A stretch of DNA of 9,290 nucleotides from JALNYB01 sp023230065 (GCA_034006405.1 JAVESW010000046.1:1-9290), one strand, 5' to 3'. Positions 1-6,240 are shown, counted from the first letter of the stretch. The notes: generated by a model from the letters alone, not told the origin. Numbers and translations: made by a program.

Positions 1-2
1 TA

Positions 3-716
3 AAACAGACGGAGCAACTGTCTAGAACCGAACTTCCTCCGAAATGGAATGGTAATGATATTTATCTTATGCCAGGATGTTTCGTTGAAGGTAAATTCCC
101 ATTTCTCAAATATGCTGCATCCGTTGTAATGAATGCAGTCGGTATCGGTTGCTGCGAGATTCCTAATTCCAAATGTTGCATGTTCCCTGTTCCGTTCAGG
201 ATCATGACAGACGAAGAACGTGATGATTACAAAGAGAAGATGAATCCTAATGATGGAAAGGACATAGTCACATTGTGTCCTGGCTGTGCAGCAGAATTGG
301 AAGAGACGGGAATGGATGCGAAGCATGTTGTTCAATTGCTTCATAGTAATCTGGATTCTATTTCTAAATTCAAAGGGGTCAAGTTGAAGGTCGCTTTGCA
401 ACCTGGATGTCATATAATGATTCATTATCCAAAAGAATTCGAAGATTTGGTTCGTGCTACAGGCGCTACACTTATAGGCAATAGGATAGGATGCTGCGGA
501 AAATCCGTAAAGGATATTTCTGAGAAGCTAATGAAAGAAAGACAGGAAGATATCAAGGATGCAGATGCTGTGATAACCGGATGTCCTTCGTGTATGTTCA
601 GATATGATAATGTGAAAGATGGCGTCCCCGTTCTACATATAATAGAGCTTTTGGCACTCGCCACGGGGGATTCTTCCACGCAGAAATATCATAAATTGAA
701 ATTGAAAGATATCTGA
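3..716 (+). CDS. HdrB/HdrD-like CCG-domain protein, 5' partial
   Basis: This is the C-terminal part of a heterodisulfide-reductase-type subunit that would bind noncubane [4Fe-4S] clusters and handle thiol/disulfide or related two-electron chemistry. Numbered from the ATG at 69, the first CCG motif is C4, then C36-C37, then C70-x2-C73. The second is C114, C142-C143, C172-x2-C175. This duplicated pattern is the family signature. The frame stays open from 69 back to base 3, with no start codon and no ribosome binding site before 69. That ATG also falls inside the hydrophobic strand leading into the first CCG cysteine (IYLMPGC), so the true start is almost certainly outside the window. The missing N-terminus may carry ferredoxin-type clusters as in HdrD or GlcF-like proteins, but this cannot be seen here. 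An extra cysteine pair (C28-C29) precedes the first CC. The gene ends in TGA. Family confidence is high; the exact subunit (HdrB, HdrD or an uncharacterised paralogue) is not settled. Confidence 0.82.
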   Translation, partial: KQTEQLSRTELPPKWNGNDIYLMPGCFVEGKFPFLKYAASVVMNAVGIGCCEIPNSKCCMFPVPFRIMTDEERDDYKEKMNPNDGKDIVTLCPGCAAELEETGMDAKHVVQLLHSNLDSISKFKGVKLKVALQPGCHIMIHYPKEFEDLVRATGATLIGNRIGCCGKSVKDISEKLMKERQEDIKDADAVITGCPSCMFRYDNVKDGVPVLHIIELLALATGDSSTQKYHKLKLKDI

Positions 717-858
717 ATATTGTAGTCAATCCTTCGATCGTATCCTATAGATGAAATAGATACGTCATCCTTTACTGAGGTGTGATAGAAAGCGGTTAGA
801 GATGTGACATTATAACAACATCCGCTACGTCGTATGAGCTTAAGTCCTGAATCCCCAT

Positions 859-1109
859 ATCATTCAGGTATTTTGTCTGAATGATGGTAGGACAACAGAG
901 ACATACAACATCGTTTATGATTTGTTTGTCGGAATGGTGTTATTTTAGACAGATTGTTTCTAATAAGTACGATAAACTTTGAAAGTAGTGATAACAACAA
1001 TTCAGTTTTGCATATCGTCGTGGTGGTCATTATCGTAATAGCTACTGTTGCAATGGTCTATTGGCATATACATTTAAGAAAGACTAAACGATATAAATTG
1101 GATTATTAA
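859..1109 (+). pseudogene. Decayed 3' end of an InlB-repeat/membrane-anchored surface protein
   Basis: No start codon or continuous frame exists here, but two pieces of the surface-protein family encoded downstream can be read. Bases 880-945 give NDG...VY...G.V.F, 22 residues long, the same length and end points as the NDG-to-F segment of the InlB-B repeats at 3286-3717, with about a third of residues identical. Just before it, in another frame, is YHSGILS, resembling the SYSGIRS/SYLGIRV motif, with the connecting GY.FGGW lost. After a TAG and a frame change, 990-1109 encodes SDNNNS, a membrane segment of about 18 residues (IVVVVIIVIATVAMVYW) and a basic tail ending in TAA. This is the same ending as the downstream protein (membrane helix, YYWVRR). 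I infer a relic of a former tandem paralogue. Confidence 0.6.
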
Positions 1110-1111
1110 GC

Positions 1112-1134
1112 ATTTTTTATTTTTGTCTATTTTA
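1112..1134 (+). terminator. T-rich tract after the relic gene
   Basis: Immediately after the relic's TAA come runs of six and five T and further T-rich sequence, with no hairpin. Archaeal RNA polymerases commonly terminate at such oligo-T tracts. It lies where the terminator of the former gene would be. Function today is not known. Confidence 0.4.
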
Positions 1135-1577
1135 GAATTTAAGTGGATGAACAACTGTGTTTAATTTTGCATGCGGCATTTTTTGATGTTAAACAATGAA
1201 AATAGACTTTTAATTAAGGCTCAATATCTGAAAGATTCTGAATCATTCAAAGTATATTCTTTTAGAGGATCTATTCTGAATTGACATTTTGATGGGTGCT
1301 AGGTAGATTGCAAAGCAAGATATTTAGAATGTGATATTCTTTATTCTGGTAATATATGTAAGGGAATATGTTAATAAATTTGAAAAAAACTTGGAACTAC
1401 GGCAATTAATATTTAAAAATAAGATTCTAAGAATAGTACGTATTTATTAGCATATATTTGAATTTATGTTACATAATTATGTATACTGTAAATTAAGCAA
1501 AACGAATTTTTTCAATAAACAATGTATAATTTATGAAAGGTACATGGGTAGTATAAAGAATTTCAATGAGGCCGAAG
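1135..1577. other. AT-rich intergenic stretch without a gene
   Basis: This stretch is clearly richer in A and T than the flanking genes and is crowded with stop codons on both strands. The only open frames are very short or of implausible composition. I see no tRNA, no direct repeat array, no insertion-sequence ends and no match to the neighbouring protein families. It may be fully decayed coding DNA continuous with the relic at 859-1109, or plain intergenic sequence. Confidence 0.5.
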
Positions 1578-1585
1578 TTTATATA
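1578..1585 (+). promoter_or_regulatory. Candidate TATA box for the surface-protein gene
   Basis: TTTATATA matches the archaeal TATA-box consensus exactly. Initiation about 25 bases downstream would fall near 1607-1612 and give a leader of roughly 120 bases before the ATG at 1729. That leader (about 1590-1710) is less AT-rich than the DNA upstream. In an AT-rich region a chance match is possible. Confidence 0.4.
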
Positions 1586-1728
1586 GTCTGTGAGTTGGTA
1601 GAACGCATTGGTGTTTGATCGGGCGCGGCAGATTACTAGACGGACTCTTATGCAGGGATTGATACAACATCCATCCTGGATTCGTAGATACATGTCGTCA
1701 TTCAGGATTGGACTTTCGAGATGGTTTA

Positions 1729-3027
1729 ATGTGTTTCGATTCATTATTGAAAAAAAGGATTGTGTGTACAGCGGAGGTGGTTTTATTATTGGTGACAGCG
1801 TCCGTCTTGATTGCAGTATACTGCGATGTTGGATTTTCAGAAGGTAGCACGACCTTCACTGACGGTAATTTTTATTATGAAGTGATATCTGAGAATGAGG
1901 TTTCGGTCACAGGTGCGGTCATCGCATCAGGACCTATGATATTATCGTCGAATGTGACATACGATGAAAAGATCTATACTGTCGTATCTATCGACGATGA
2001 GGCATTCTCTGGTTGTTCAGGATTCACAGGCAGTTTGATCATACCAAAAAGTGTAACATCCATCGGCAAATTGGCGTTCGCAGGCTGTGGTGGGACAGGA
2101 TTTTATGTTGATTCGAATAACCTTTACTACAAATCTGTTGACGGTCTTCTTATGAGCAAGGATGGTAAGACGGTTATAGCATGTCCGATTGGAAAGATAG
2201 GTTCTCTGGTAATATCAGACAGCGTTACGACAATCGGCGACTATGCATTTTTCAGTTGTTCAAAATTAACAGGTTCGCTTATTGTAGATAATAATGTGAC
2301 GACAATCGGCGACTATGCATTCTTCGGTTGTTCTGGATTTACAGATTCGCTTATTATTGGAGATAGTGTGACGACAATCGGTGATTGTGCATTATATGGA
2401 TGTACAGGATTTTTAGGTTTGCTTGTTATTGGTGGTAACACGATGAAAATCGGTGATTGGGTATTCGCAGGCTGTGGTGGGACAGGATTTTATGTTGATT
2501 CGAATAACCTTTACTACAAATCTGTTGACGGTCTTCTTATGAGCAAGGATGGTAAGACGGTTATAGCATGTCCGATTGGAAATACAAGCTCGCCGGTAAT
2601 ACCAGATAATGTGATATGTATCGATGATTATGCATTCTTCAATTGTTTAAGATTTACGGGTTCATTGATTATACCAGATAGTGTGGAAACGATCGGTGAC
2701 TATGCATTTTTTGGTTGTTCAAAATTCACAGAATCACTTATTATAGGCAACAGCGTGAAAACTATTGGCGACTGTGCATTCTGTGGTTGTCGAGGATTTA
2801 TAGGTTCATTGGTCATACCAGATAGTGTAGAAACTATAGGCGATTATGCATTCTGTAATTGTTCTGGATTTACAGATTCGCTTATTATTGGAGATAGTGT
2901 GACGACGGTTGGTCATGATGCATTCTTTGATTGTTCGGGATTTGAAGGCTCGCTTGTTCTCGGTAACAGTATTATGACATCGGTGACTATGCATTCTTCG
3001 GTTGTTGCGGATTCACAGGCAATGTGA
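1729..3027 (+). CDS. N-terminal part: signal peptide and BspA-type leucine-rich repeats
   Basis: From the ATG at 1729 the protein begins with a lysine/arginine-containing n-region (KKR) and a hydrophobic core (VVLLLVTASVLIAVYC), a good secretion signal or signal anchor, with export likely before STTF. A TTG at 1708 is a possible longer start, but it adds only seven residues and nothing useful. Eleven complete LRR_5 (BspA) repeats follow, each with the IGDYAFFGC core. Two carry a 30-residue insertion of the form FYVDSNN..YKSVDGLLMSKDG...ACPIG, common in this family. The last 18 or so residues (from TSVTMHSS) are out of frame with the repeat pattern, and the frame ends at TGA 3025-3027. There is no convincing Shine-Dalgarno sequence. 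As it stands, the product would be a secreted protein lacking its C-terminal membrane anchor. Confidence 0.7.
   Translation: MCFDSLLKKRIVCTAEVVLLLVTASVLIAVYCDVGFSEGSTTFTDGNFYYEVISENEVSVTGAVIASGPMILSSNVTYDEKIYTVVSIDDEAFSGCSGFTGSLIIPKSVTSIGKLAFAGCGGTGFYVDSNNLYYKSVDGLLMSKDGKTVIACPIGKIGSLVISDSVTTIGDYAFFSCSKLTGSLIVDNNVTTIGDYAFFGCSGFTDSLIIGDSVTTIGDCALYGCTGFLGLLVIGGNTMKIGDWVFAGCGGTGFYVDSNNLYYKSVDGLLMSKDGKTVIACPIGNTSSPVIPDNVICIDDYAFFNCLRFTGSLIIPDSVETIGDYAFFGCSKFTESLIIGNSVKTIGDCAFCGCRGFIGSLVIPDSVETIGDYAFCNCSGFTDSLIIGDSVTTVGHDAFFDCSGFEGSLVLGNSIMTSVTMHSSVVADSQAM
2077..2195 (+). repeat. 119-bp perfect direct repeat, copy 1
   Basis: Identical, base for base, to 2464-2582. It encodes the end of an LRR core (FAGCGGTGF) and the 30-residue VDSNN...ACPIG insertion. 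The offset between copies is 387 bases, exactly 129 codons, so reading frame is kept. Confidence 0.95.
2328..2375 (+). repeat. 48-bp perfect direct repeat, copy 1
   Basis: Identical to 2859-2906. It encodes CSGFTDSLIIGDSVTT, spanning the junction of two LRR units. The offset is 531 bases (177 codons), in frame. Confidence 0.93.
2464..2582 (+). repeat. 119-bp perfect direct repeat, copy 2
   Basis: Second copy of the 2077-2195 block. Identity ends abruptly on both sides (G/A before, G/T after), while neighbouring LRR units differ at many third codon positions. That points to recent duplication or gene conversion rather than selection on the protein alone. Confidence 0.95.
2859..2906 (+). repeat. 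48-bp perfect direct repeat, copy 2
   Basis: Second copy of 2328-2375. Like the 119-bp pair, it is an exact block among repeats that otherwise differ at the DNA level. Confidence 0.93.
2964..2981 (+). other. Frameshift point in the surface-protein gene
   Basis: The downstream frame first opens after a TAA at 2964-2966, and the LRR pattern changes frame between ATGACA (2974-2979) and TCGGTGAC. Comparison with the sister repeats places a single-base deletion in what should be ACAATCGG. No long homopolymer lies at the site, and no obvious slippery heptamer with a downstream structure is visible. Confidence 0.75.
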
Positions 3028-3833
3028 TAATACCAGATGATGTAACGATAGGCGATAAGGCATTTTTTTGTTACAGATTAACTTGTCTTGTAATACCATC
3101 CAGTGTAAAATTCGAGACATCATCGCCATTTACAGGGATCTTTTATGCTGAAGATGGGACGACAAAACTTGAACAAACCGTCGACAATCTTTGCGGATAT
3201 ACGTTCGCGAATCATCATATCGACCATTATATTGTCAATGATCATGATGCTGAAATGATCAGGCAAGGATCGGTATGCGAATACACGGTAACATATGATG
3301 TGAATGGAGGTTCCGTATCGGGGCCCGTTCAATTCACTGTTGTTGATATGGAATTATTTACTGTTGCGTCATATTCTGGCATTAGATCAGGGTATTTATT
3401 TGGTGGATGGAATGATGGAACGAATACCTATGCTGCTGGATCTGTGTATGCAATGGGAACAACTTGTGTGATATTTACAGCCGTCTGGATCGAAGTTACT
3501 GCAACTACTCATAACGTTACATATAATATAAATGGTGGATCTTTAGTTGCACCAGATCAATCGTTAGTTGTTGAAGGAAGTACCTTTGCAGTCGCATCCT
3601 ATCTGGGAATTAGGGTGGGATATTCGTTTGGTGGATGGAACGATGGGACGAATACTTATGCTCCGGGATCGACATATCTTATGGGAACATATGACGTTAC
3701 ATTTAATGCTGTATGGATAGGGTATCCATCTGCGCATGCCAGCTTCGATGATTATGTTTGGACATATGTTATAATGCTTGTGTTAATCATCATAGTTTTG
3801 ACGAGTGTAGCATATTATTGGGTGAGAAGATAA
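3024..3833 (+). CDS. C-terminal part: last LRRs, two InlB-B repeats, membrane anchor
   Basis: This frame overlaps the end of the previous one by four bases and is open from 2967, so the GTG at 3024 is only a formal start. The sequence from 2976 (IGDYAFFGCCGFTGN) completes the interrupted twelfth repeat. It encodes one or two shortened LRRs, a linker (FYAEDGTTKLEQ..), and two InlB-B repeats of about 70 residues (YTVTYDVNGGS...FTAVW and HNVTYNINGGS...FNAVW), each with the FGGWNDGTNTYA motif. At the end are a membrane helix (WTYVIMLVLIIIVLTSVAYYW) and VRR, placing the C-terminus in the cytoplasm. There is no signal peptide and no ribosome binding site, so it is very unlikely to be made and exported as an independent protein. 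Ends in TAA. Confidence 0.7.
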   Translation: MIIPDDVTIGDKAFFCYRLTCLVIPSSVKFETSSPFTGIFYAEDGTTKLEQTVDNLCGYTFANHHIDHYIVNDHDAEMIRQGSVCEYTVTYDVNGGSVSGPVQFTVVDMELFTVASYSGIRSGYLFGGWNDGTNTYAAGSVYAMGTTCVIFTAVWIEVTATTHNVTYNINGGSLVAPDQSLVVEGSTFAVASYLGIRVGYSFGGWNDGTNTYAPGSTYLMGTYDVTFNAVWIGYPSAHASFDDYVWTYVIMLVLIIIVLTSVAYYWVRR

Positions 3834-3903
3834 AATTAAAACAATCAATATGGAGACGTTTTTTGGTATAATAAAACATGCTATTCATCGTGATAATGAG
3901 TTT

Positions 3904-3965
3904 GACCGGCTCTAAATCCAACTAAGATCTGAGTAGGGATGTTGAGTCGGTCTAAATATTTTTTT
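3904..3965 (+). terminator. Hairpin plus T7 tract after the surface-protein gene
   Basis: GACCGGCTC (3904-3912) can pair with GAGTCGGTC (3944-3952), nine pairs with one G-U, across a 31-base loop that may itself pair through CAAC/GTTG. It is followed at 3959-3965 by seven T. This resembles an intrinsic terminator for the plus strand. A separate T6 run at about 3858-3863 could also stop transcription. The convergent gene ends at 3976, so the element separates two converging units. Confidence 0.45.
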
Positions 3966-3975
3966 AAGGTAGCTA

Positions 3976-5148
3976 TCAATGATGAAATAGTCTGACGCCT
4001 GTAAAGGCCATTGCTATATTGTATTTGTTGCAGGTCTCTATCACATTATCGTCGCGGATGGACCCACCAGTCTGTGCTACATAATTAACTCCGCTTCTGT
4101 GGGCTCTTTCAATATTGTCTCCGAACGGGAAGAATGCATCGGAACCGACAGATACTCCGTCGAGTGTTTTTATCCATTCTGCTCTTTTCTCTCTTGTTAG
4201 AGGTTCTGGTTTCTTAGTAAATGTATTCTCCCATGCACCGTCTGCCAATATATCTTCATAATTATCTGAAAGATAGACATCTATCGCATTATCGCGATCA
4301 GGGCGGTGTATATCTTTTTTGAATGGGAGTTCCATCACCATTGGGTTTTGACGGAGATACCATTTGTCTGCTTTATCTCCTGCTAGACGTGTACAATGTA
4401 CCCTGGATTGCTGTCCGGCACCGATACCTATCGTCTGTCCGTTCTTTACGTAGCATACAGAATTGGATTGAGTATATTTCAGTACGATCAGGGAGATCAT
4501 GAGGTCGTTCTTTGCATTATTAGGTATGTTTTTATTGTTAGTGGGAATATTCTCGAAAAGTTTTTCTGATATCTCCACATCATTCCTTGCCTGTTCGAAT
4601 GTTATGCCGTAGACATCTTTTTGTTCTATTGGCGCAGGAACGTAGTCTTCATCCATCTGTATTACTGTGTAGGTACCTTTACGTTTTGATTTCAATATAT
4701 CTAATGCTTCTTTTTCATATCCTGGAGCTATTATACCGTCAGAGACTTCTTTGGATATGAGTTTGGCTGTAGGTACATCACAGATGTCCGATAGTGAAAC
4801 GAAGTCTCCGTACGAGGACATTCTGTCGGCACCTCTTGCTTTTGCATAGGCCATTGCGATGGGGGATAGTTCCATATCTTCGACAAAACAGATCTTCTTA
4901 AGCGTGTCGCTCATCGGAGTACCAATGGCGGCACCTGCCGGACTTACATGTTTGAATGATGTGGCGGCTGGATATCCGGTTGCTTTTTTCAGATTTATAA
5001 CAAGTTGCCATCCATTCAAAGCATCCAGAAGGTTGATGTAACCAGGCTTGCTGTTTAGGATTTCAATTGGCAATTCTCCATTTTTCATAAATATTCTTGC
5101 CGGTTGCTGATTTGGATTACATCCATATTTCAAACGTATTTCTTTCAT
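3976..5148 (-). CDS. purH: Stand-alone AICAR formyltransferase (PurH transformylase domain only)
   Basis: The 390-residue product matches the AICAR transformylase half of PurH, which transfers a formyl group from 10-formyltetrahydrofolate to AICAR to give FAICAR, the penultimate step to IMP. Visible family features are the catalytic Lys-His pair in SFKHVSPAG (K66-H67), the KYTQSNSVCYVKNGQTIGIG stretch (224-243), GAGQQSRV (243-250), SDAFFPFGDNIERA (336-349), GGSIRDDNVI (361-370) and the basic/histidine C-terminus LFHH. The N-terminal MGS-like IMP cyclohydrolase domain of bifunctional PurH (over 500 residues) is absent, and the protein starts cleanly at the transformylase, so this looks like the known shorter stand-alone form rather than a truncation. 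Cyclisation must be done by a separate enzyme. GAGG eight bases before the ATG supports the start. Ends in TGA. It is monocistronic, with its own TATA box. Confidence 0.9.
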   Translation of the reverse strand: MKEIRLKYGCNPNQQPARIFMKNGELPIEILNSKPGYINLLDALNGWQLVINLKKATGYPAATSFKHVSPAGAAIGTPMSDTLKKICFVEDMELSPIAMAYAKARGADRMSSYGDFVSLSDICDVPTAKLISKEVSDGIIAPGYEKEALDILKSKRKGTYTVIQMDEDYVPAPIEQKDVYGITFEQARNDVEISEKLFENIPTNNKNIPNNAKNDLMISLIVLKYTQSNSVCYVKNGQTIGIGAGQQSRVHCTRLAGDKADKWYLRQNPMVMELPFKKDIHRPDRDNAIDVYLSDNYEDILADGAWENTFTKKPEPLTREKRAEWIKTLDGVSVGSDAFFPFGDNIERAHRSGVNYVAQTGGSIRDDNVIETCNKYNIAMAFTGVRLFHH

Positions 5149-5156
5149 TTCGAAAT

Positions 5157-5160
5157 CCTC
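5157..5160 (-). promoter_or_regulatory. Ribosome binding site of the AICAR formyltransferase gene
   Basis: On the minus strand GAGG lies eight bases upstream of the ATG at 5148. This fixes that start. Confidence 0.6.
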
Positions 5161-5183
5161 TTTTTATAACATATTGAATCTTT

Positions 5184-5206
5184 TCACAGATTGGATTTTA
5201 CTGTGA
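5184..5206. promoter_or_regulatory. Inverted repeat at the predicted purH transcription start, possible operator
   Basis: TCACAG (5184-5189) and CTGTGA (5201-5206) are perfect inverted six-base half-sites separated by 11 bases, just downstream of the TATA box. The position would suit a repressor. The motif recurs in the palindrome at 5316-5334. No regulator is known from the window. Confidence 0.3.
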
Positions 5207-5210
5207 TTGG

Positions 5211-5220
5211 TTTTTTATAC
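5211..5220 (-). promoter_or_regulatory. TATA box of the AICAR formyltransferase gene
   Basis: The minus strand reads GTATAAAAAA. Initiation about 25 bases downstream would fall near 5190, giving a leader of about 40 bases that contains the GAGG ribosome binding site. The predicted start point lies within the TCACAG/CTGTGA inverted repeat. Confidence 0.5.
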
Positions 5221-5315
5221 TGGTTCTTGATTTTATCATGTTAGAACTTATATTAAATTTCACCTAAATGCATGTTATGTGCATTTTTAACGTGATCTCT
5301 AGGTGGCTGGACATA

Positions 5316-5334
5316 TTTCACAGTCAATGTGAAA
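5316..5334. repeat. Perfect palindrome TTTCACA-N5-TGTGAAA
   Basis: Seven-base arms flank five bases, 26 bases beyond the stop of the CDGSH gene on the minus strand. It could be a small hairpin at the 3' end of that transcript (no T-tract follows) or a protein-binding site. Its half-site TTTCACAG is shared with the inverted repeat at 5184-5206. Confidence 0.4.
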
Positions 5335-5359
5335 ATGATTTCAGATGGTATTCAGTGTA

Positions 5360-6043
5360 TCACTTTTTATCTCTATATTGTTCGTCTATATGTGTAGCAT
5401 CGCAGAACGGCCTTATAGATGACACTCCGCAACGACATAGTACATATCTGTTGCGTGTTTCATATTCAGTTTTATCATAACTTACCAGTTTGATCCCGCC
5501 TTTGACGTATAATCCACCCGAAACTCCTTTCATAGGGTCTTGTATAACCACGATCTCCGGTTTGAGGTCGTCTTCCATCAGGGATCCGTCCAATCCCATC
5601 GCGGTGAGTCTTCCGGCCGGGCACTCACTCGCAGCCCTTATGGCCTCCTTTCTGTCATGAGGATCATCAGATGTTTCAAGGAGTTCCCATGCGGTTCCTT
5701 TTTCTCTGTGACAGAAACGTGCGAATGCGCACCTGTCATCATCCAGCATATTGAGCTCCTGACCGAGATAGAGTTTTGCTCTGTCCTCATACTTTGAGTT
5801 TCCGGATATTTCTGTGCCGTCGAATTCTATCTTTACATGTGCTCCGCTGCAGAACGGTGCGGTCGATGAGTGTCCGCAACGACAGAGGGCATAGGCCTCG
5901 CTCTGTGGAATTGGGTCCCCCTCAGTCCATATGTAACCTTTGCCGTTGGGAGTTATGACCTTTTCTGATATGGGAATGCTACCAGTTACTATGTACGGTC
6001 CGTTCTCGGTTATGGTTATTTTTTGTTCATTCGAGGGTGTCAT
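5360..6043 (-). CDS. Triple Fe-S protein: CDGSH / mono-4Fe-4S / CDGSH
   Basis: This 227-residue soluble protein has two CDGSH-type (mitoNEET-like) [2Fe-2S] sites with the full C-x-C-x8-C-x3-H pattern: C54, C56, C65, H69, and C203, C205, C214, H218. Between them (about residues 85-150) is a divergent single-cluster 4Fe-4S domain (Fer4_19 type) with C105, C111 and C141 in a CPAGRL context. In known proteins CDGSH clusters are redox-active and can be transferred; the cellular role of multi-domain prokaryotic forms is not established. The canonical CDGSH is varied to CSGAH and CDATH, but all ligands are kept. There is no signal peptide or membrane helix, so it should be cytoplasmic. The start is supported by a TATA-like sequence about 65 bases upstream and a weak AGGTCA ribosome-binding sequence. 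It is a single gene, not close enough to its neighbours to be co-transcribed with confidence. Ends in TGA. Confidence 0.88.
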   Translation of the reverse strand: MTPSNEQKITITENGPYIVTGSIPISEKVITPNGKGYIWTEGDPIPQSEAYALCRCGHSSTAPFCSGAHVKIEFDGTEISGNSKYEDRAKLYLGQELNMLDDDRCAFARFCHREKGTAWELLETSDDPHDRKEAIRAASECPAGRLTAMGLDGSLMEDDLKPEIVVIQDPMKGVSGGLYVKGGIKLVSYDKTEYETRNRYVLCRCGVSSIRPFCDATHIDEQYRDKK

Positions 6044-6108
6044 GGATGAATGACCTATCTATTGTCTTAAATTACTTTCCTATTGTATGAGTCAGTTTGA
6101 TCATAATT

Positions 6109-6118
6109 ATTTTTTTAT
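6109..6118 (-). promoter_or_regulatory. TATA-like box of the CDGSH gene
   Basis: The minus strand reads ATAAAAAAAT. Initiation near 6085 would leave a leader of about 40 bases before the ATG at 6043. The sequence is AT-rich here, so support is moderate. Confidence 0.4.
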
Positions 6119-6240
6119 GCACACACTTATCTTGTATGGTTGATATGTAAACATGGTTTTGGATCACGAAGATTCTGAGAAGATTCATTTTCAGAAGGAG
6201 AGGTCAGAGTTCACAATGCATTCACATCGTTTTTTAGTTA

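Larger units (their letters stand above)
1729..3833 (+). pseudogene. BspA-like LRR / InlB-B repeat surface protein gene broken by a one-base frameshift
   Basis: Read with one frame correction near 2979, this is a single surface protein of about 700 residues. It has an N-terminal signal or anchor, roughly thirteen 24-residue leucine-rich repeats of the BspA type (consensus SLIIPDSVTTIGDYAFFGCSGFT), a short linker, two InlB-B (Listeria-Bacteroides) repeats, then a C-terminal membrane helix and short basic tail. Such proteins are held on the cell surface and are associated with adhesion or host and particle contact. The break is clear: the twelfth repeat continues perfectly in the next frame, and its DNA has ATGACA-TCGGTGAC where sister repeats have ACGACAATCGGCGAC, so one A is missing. 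Whether the break is real decay, phase variation, recoding or a sequence error cannot be told from this window. The codons on both sides still look intact, suggesting a recent event. Confidence 0.75.

Noticed and set aside
859..885. Nine-base inverted repeat ATCATTCAG / CTGAATGAT with a nine-base loop
   Set aside because: It lies across the decayed InlB-B repeat, where YHSGILS and LNDG codons account for both arms. No terminator tract or promoter is beside it, so a regulatory role is not supported.
1585..1660. tRNA-like segment with a D-arm-like GAGTTGGTAGAACGC
   Set aside because: No matching acceptor stem, no 5-7-5 anticodon arm and no T-arm with GGTTC could be fitted downstream, so it is a chance resemblance.
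1493..1744. 83-residue minus-strand open frame
   Set aside because: It has cysteine- and aromatic-rich, family-less composition, overlaps the surface gene start and leader, and no promoter or ribosome binding site was seen.
1708..3027. Programmed frameshifting as the normal way to make the full surface protein
   Set aside because: No slippery heptamer, long homopolymer or clear downstream structure is visible at 2964-2981. A one-base deletion relative to sister repeats explains the break more simply.
2000..3070. CRISPR-like or satellite array suggested by regularly spaced 72-bp repeats
   Set aside because: The periodicity is that of 24-residue protein repeats in one reading frame, with variation mostly at silent or variable protein positions and no unique spacers.
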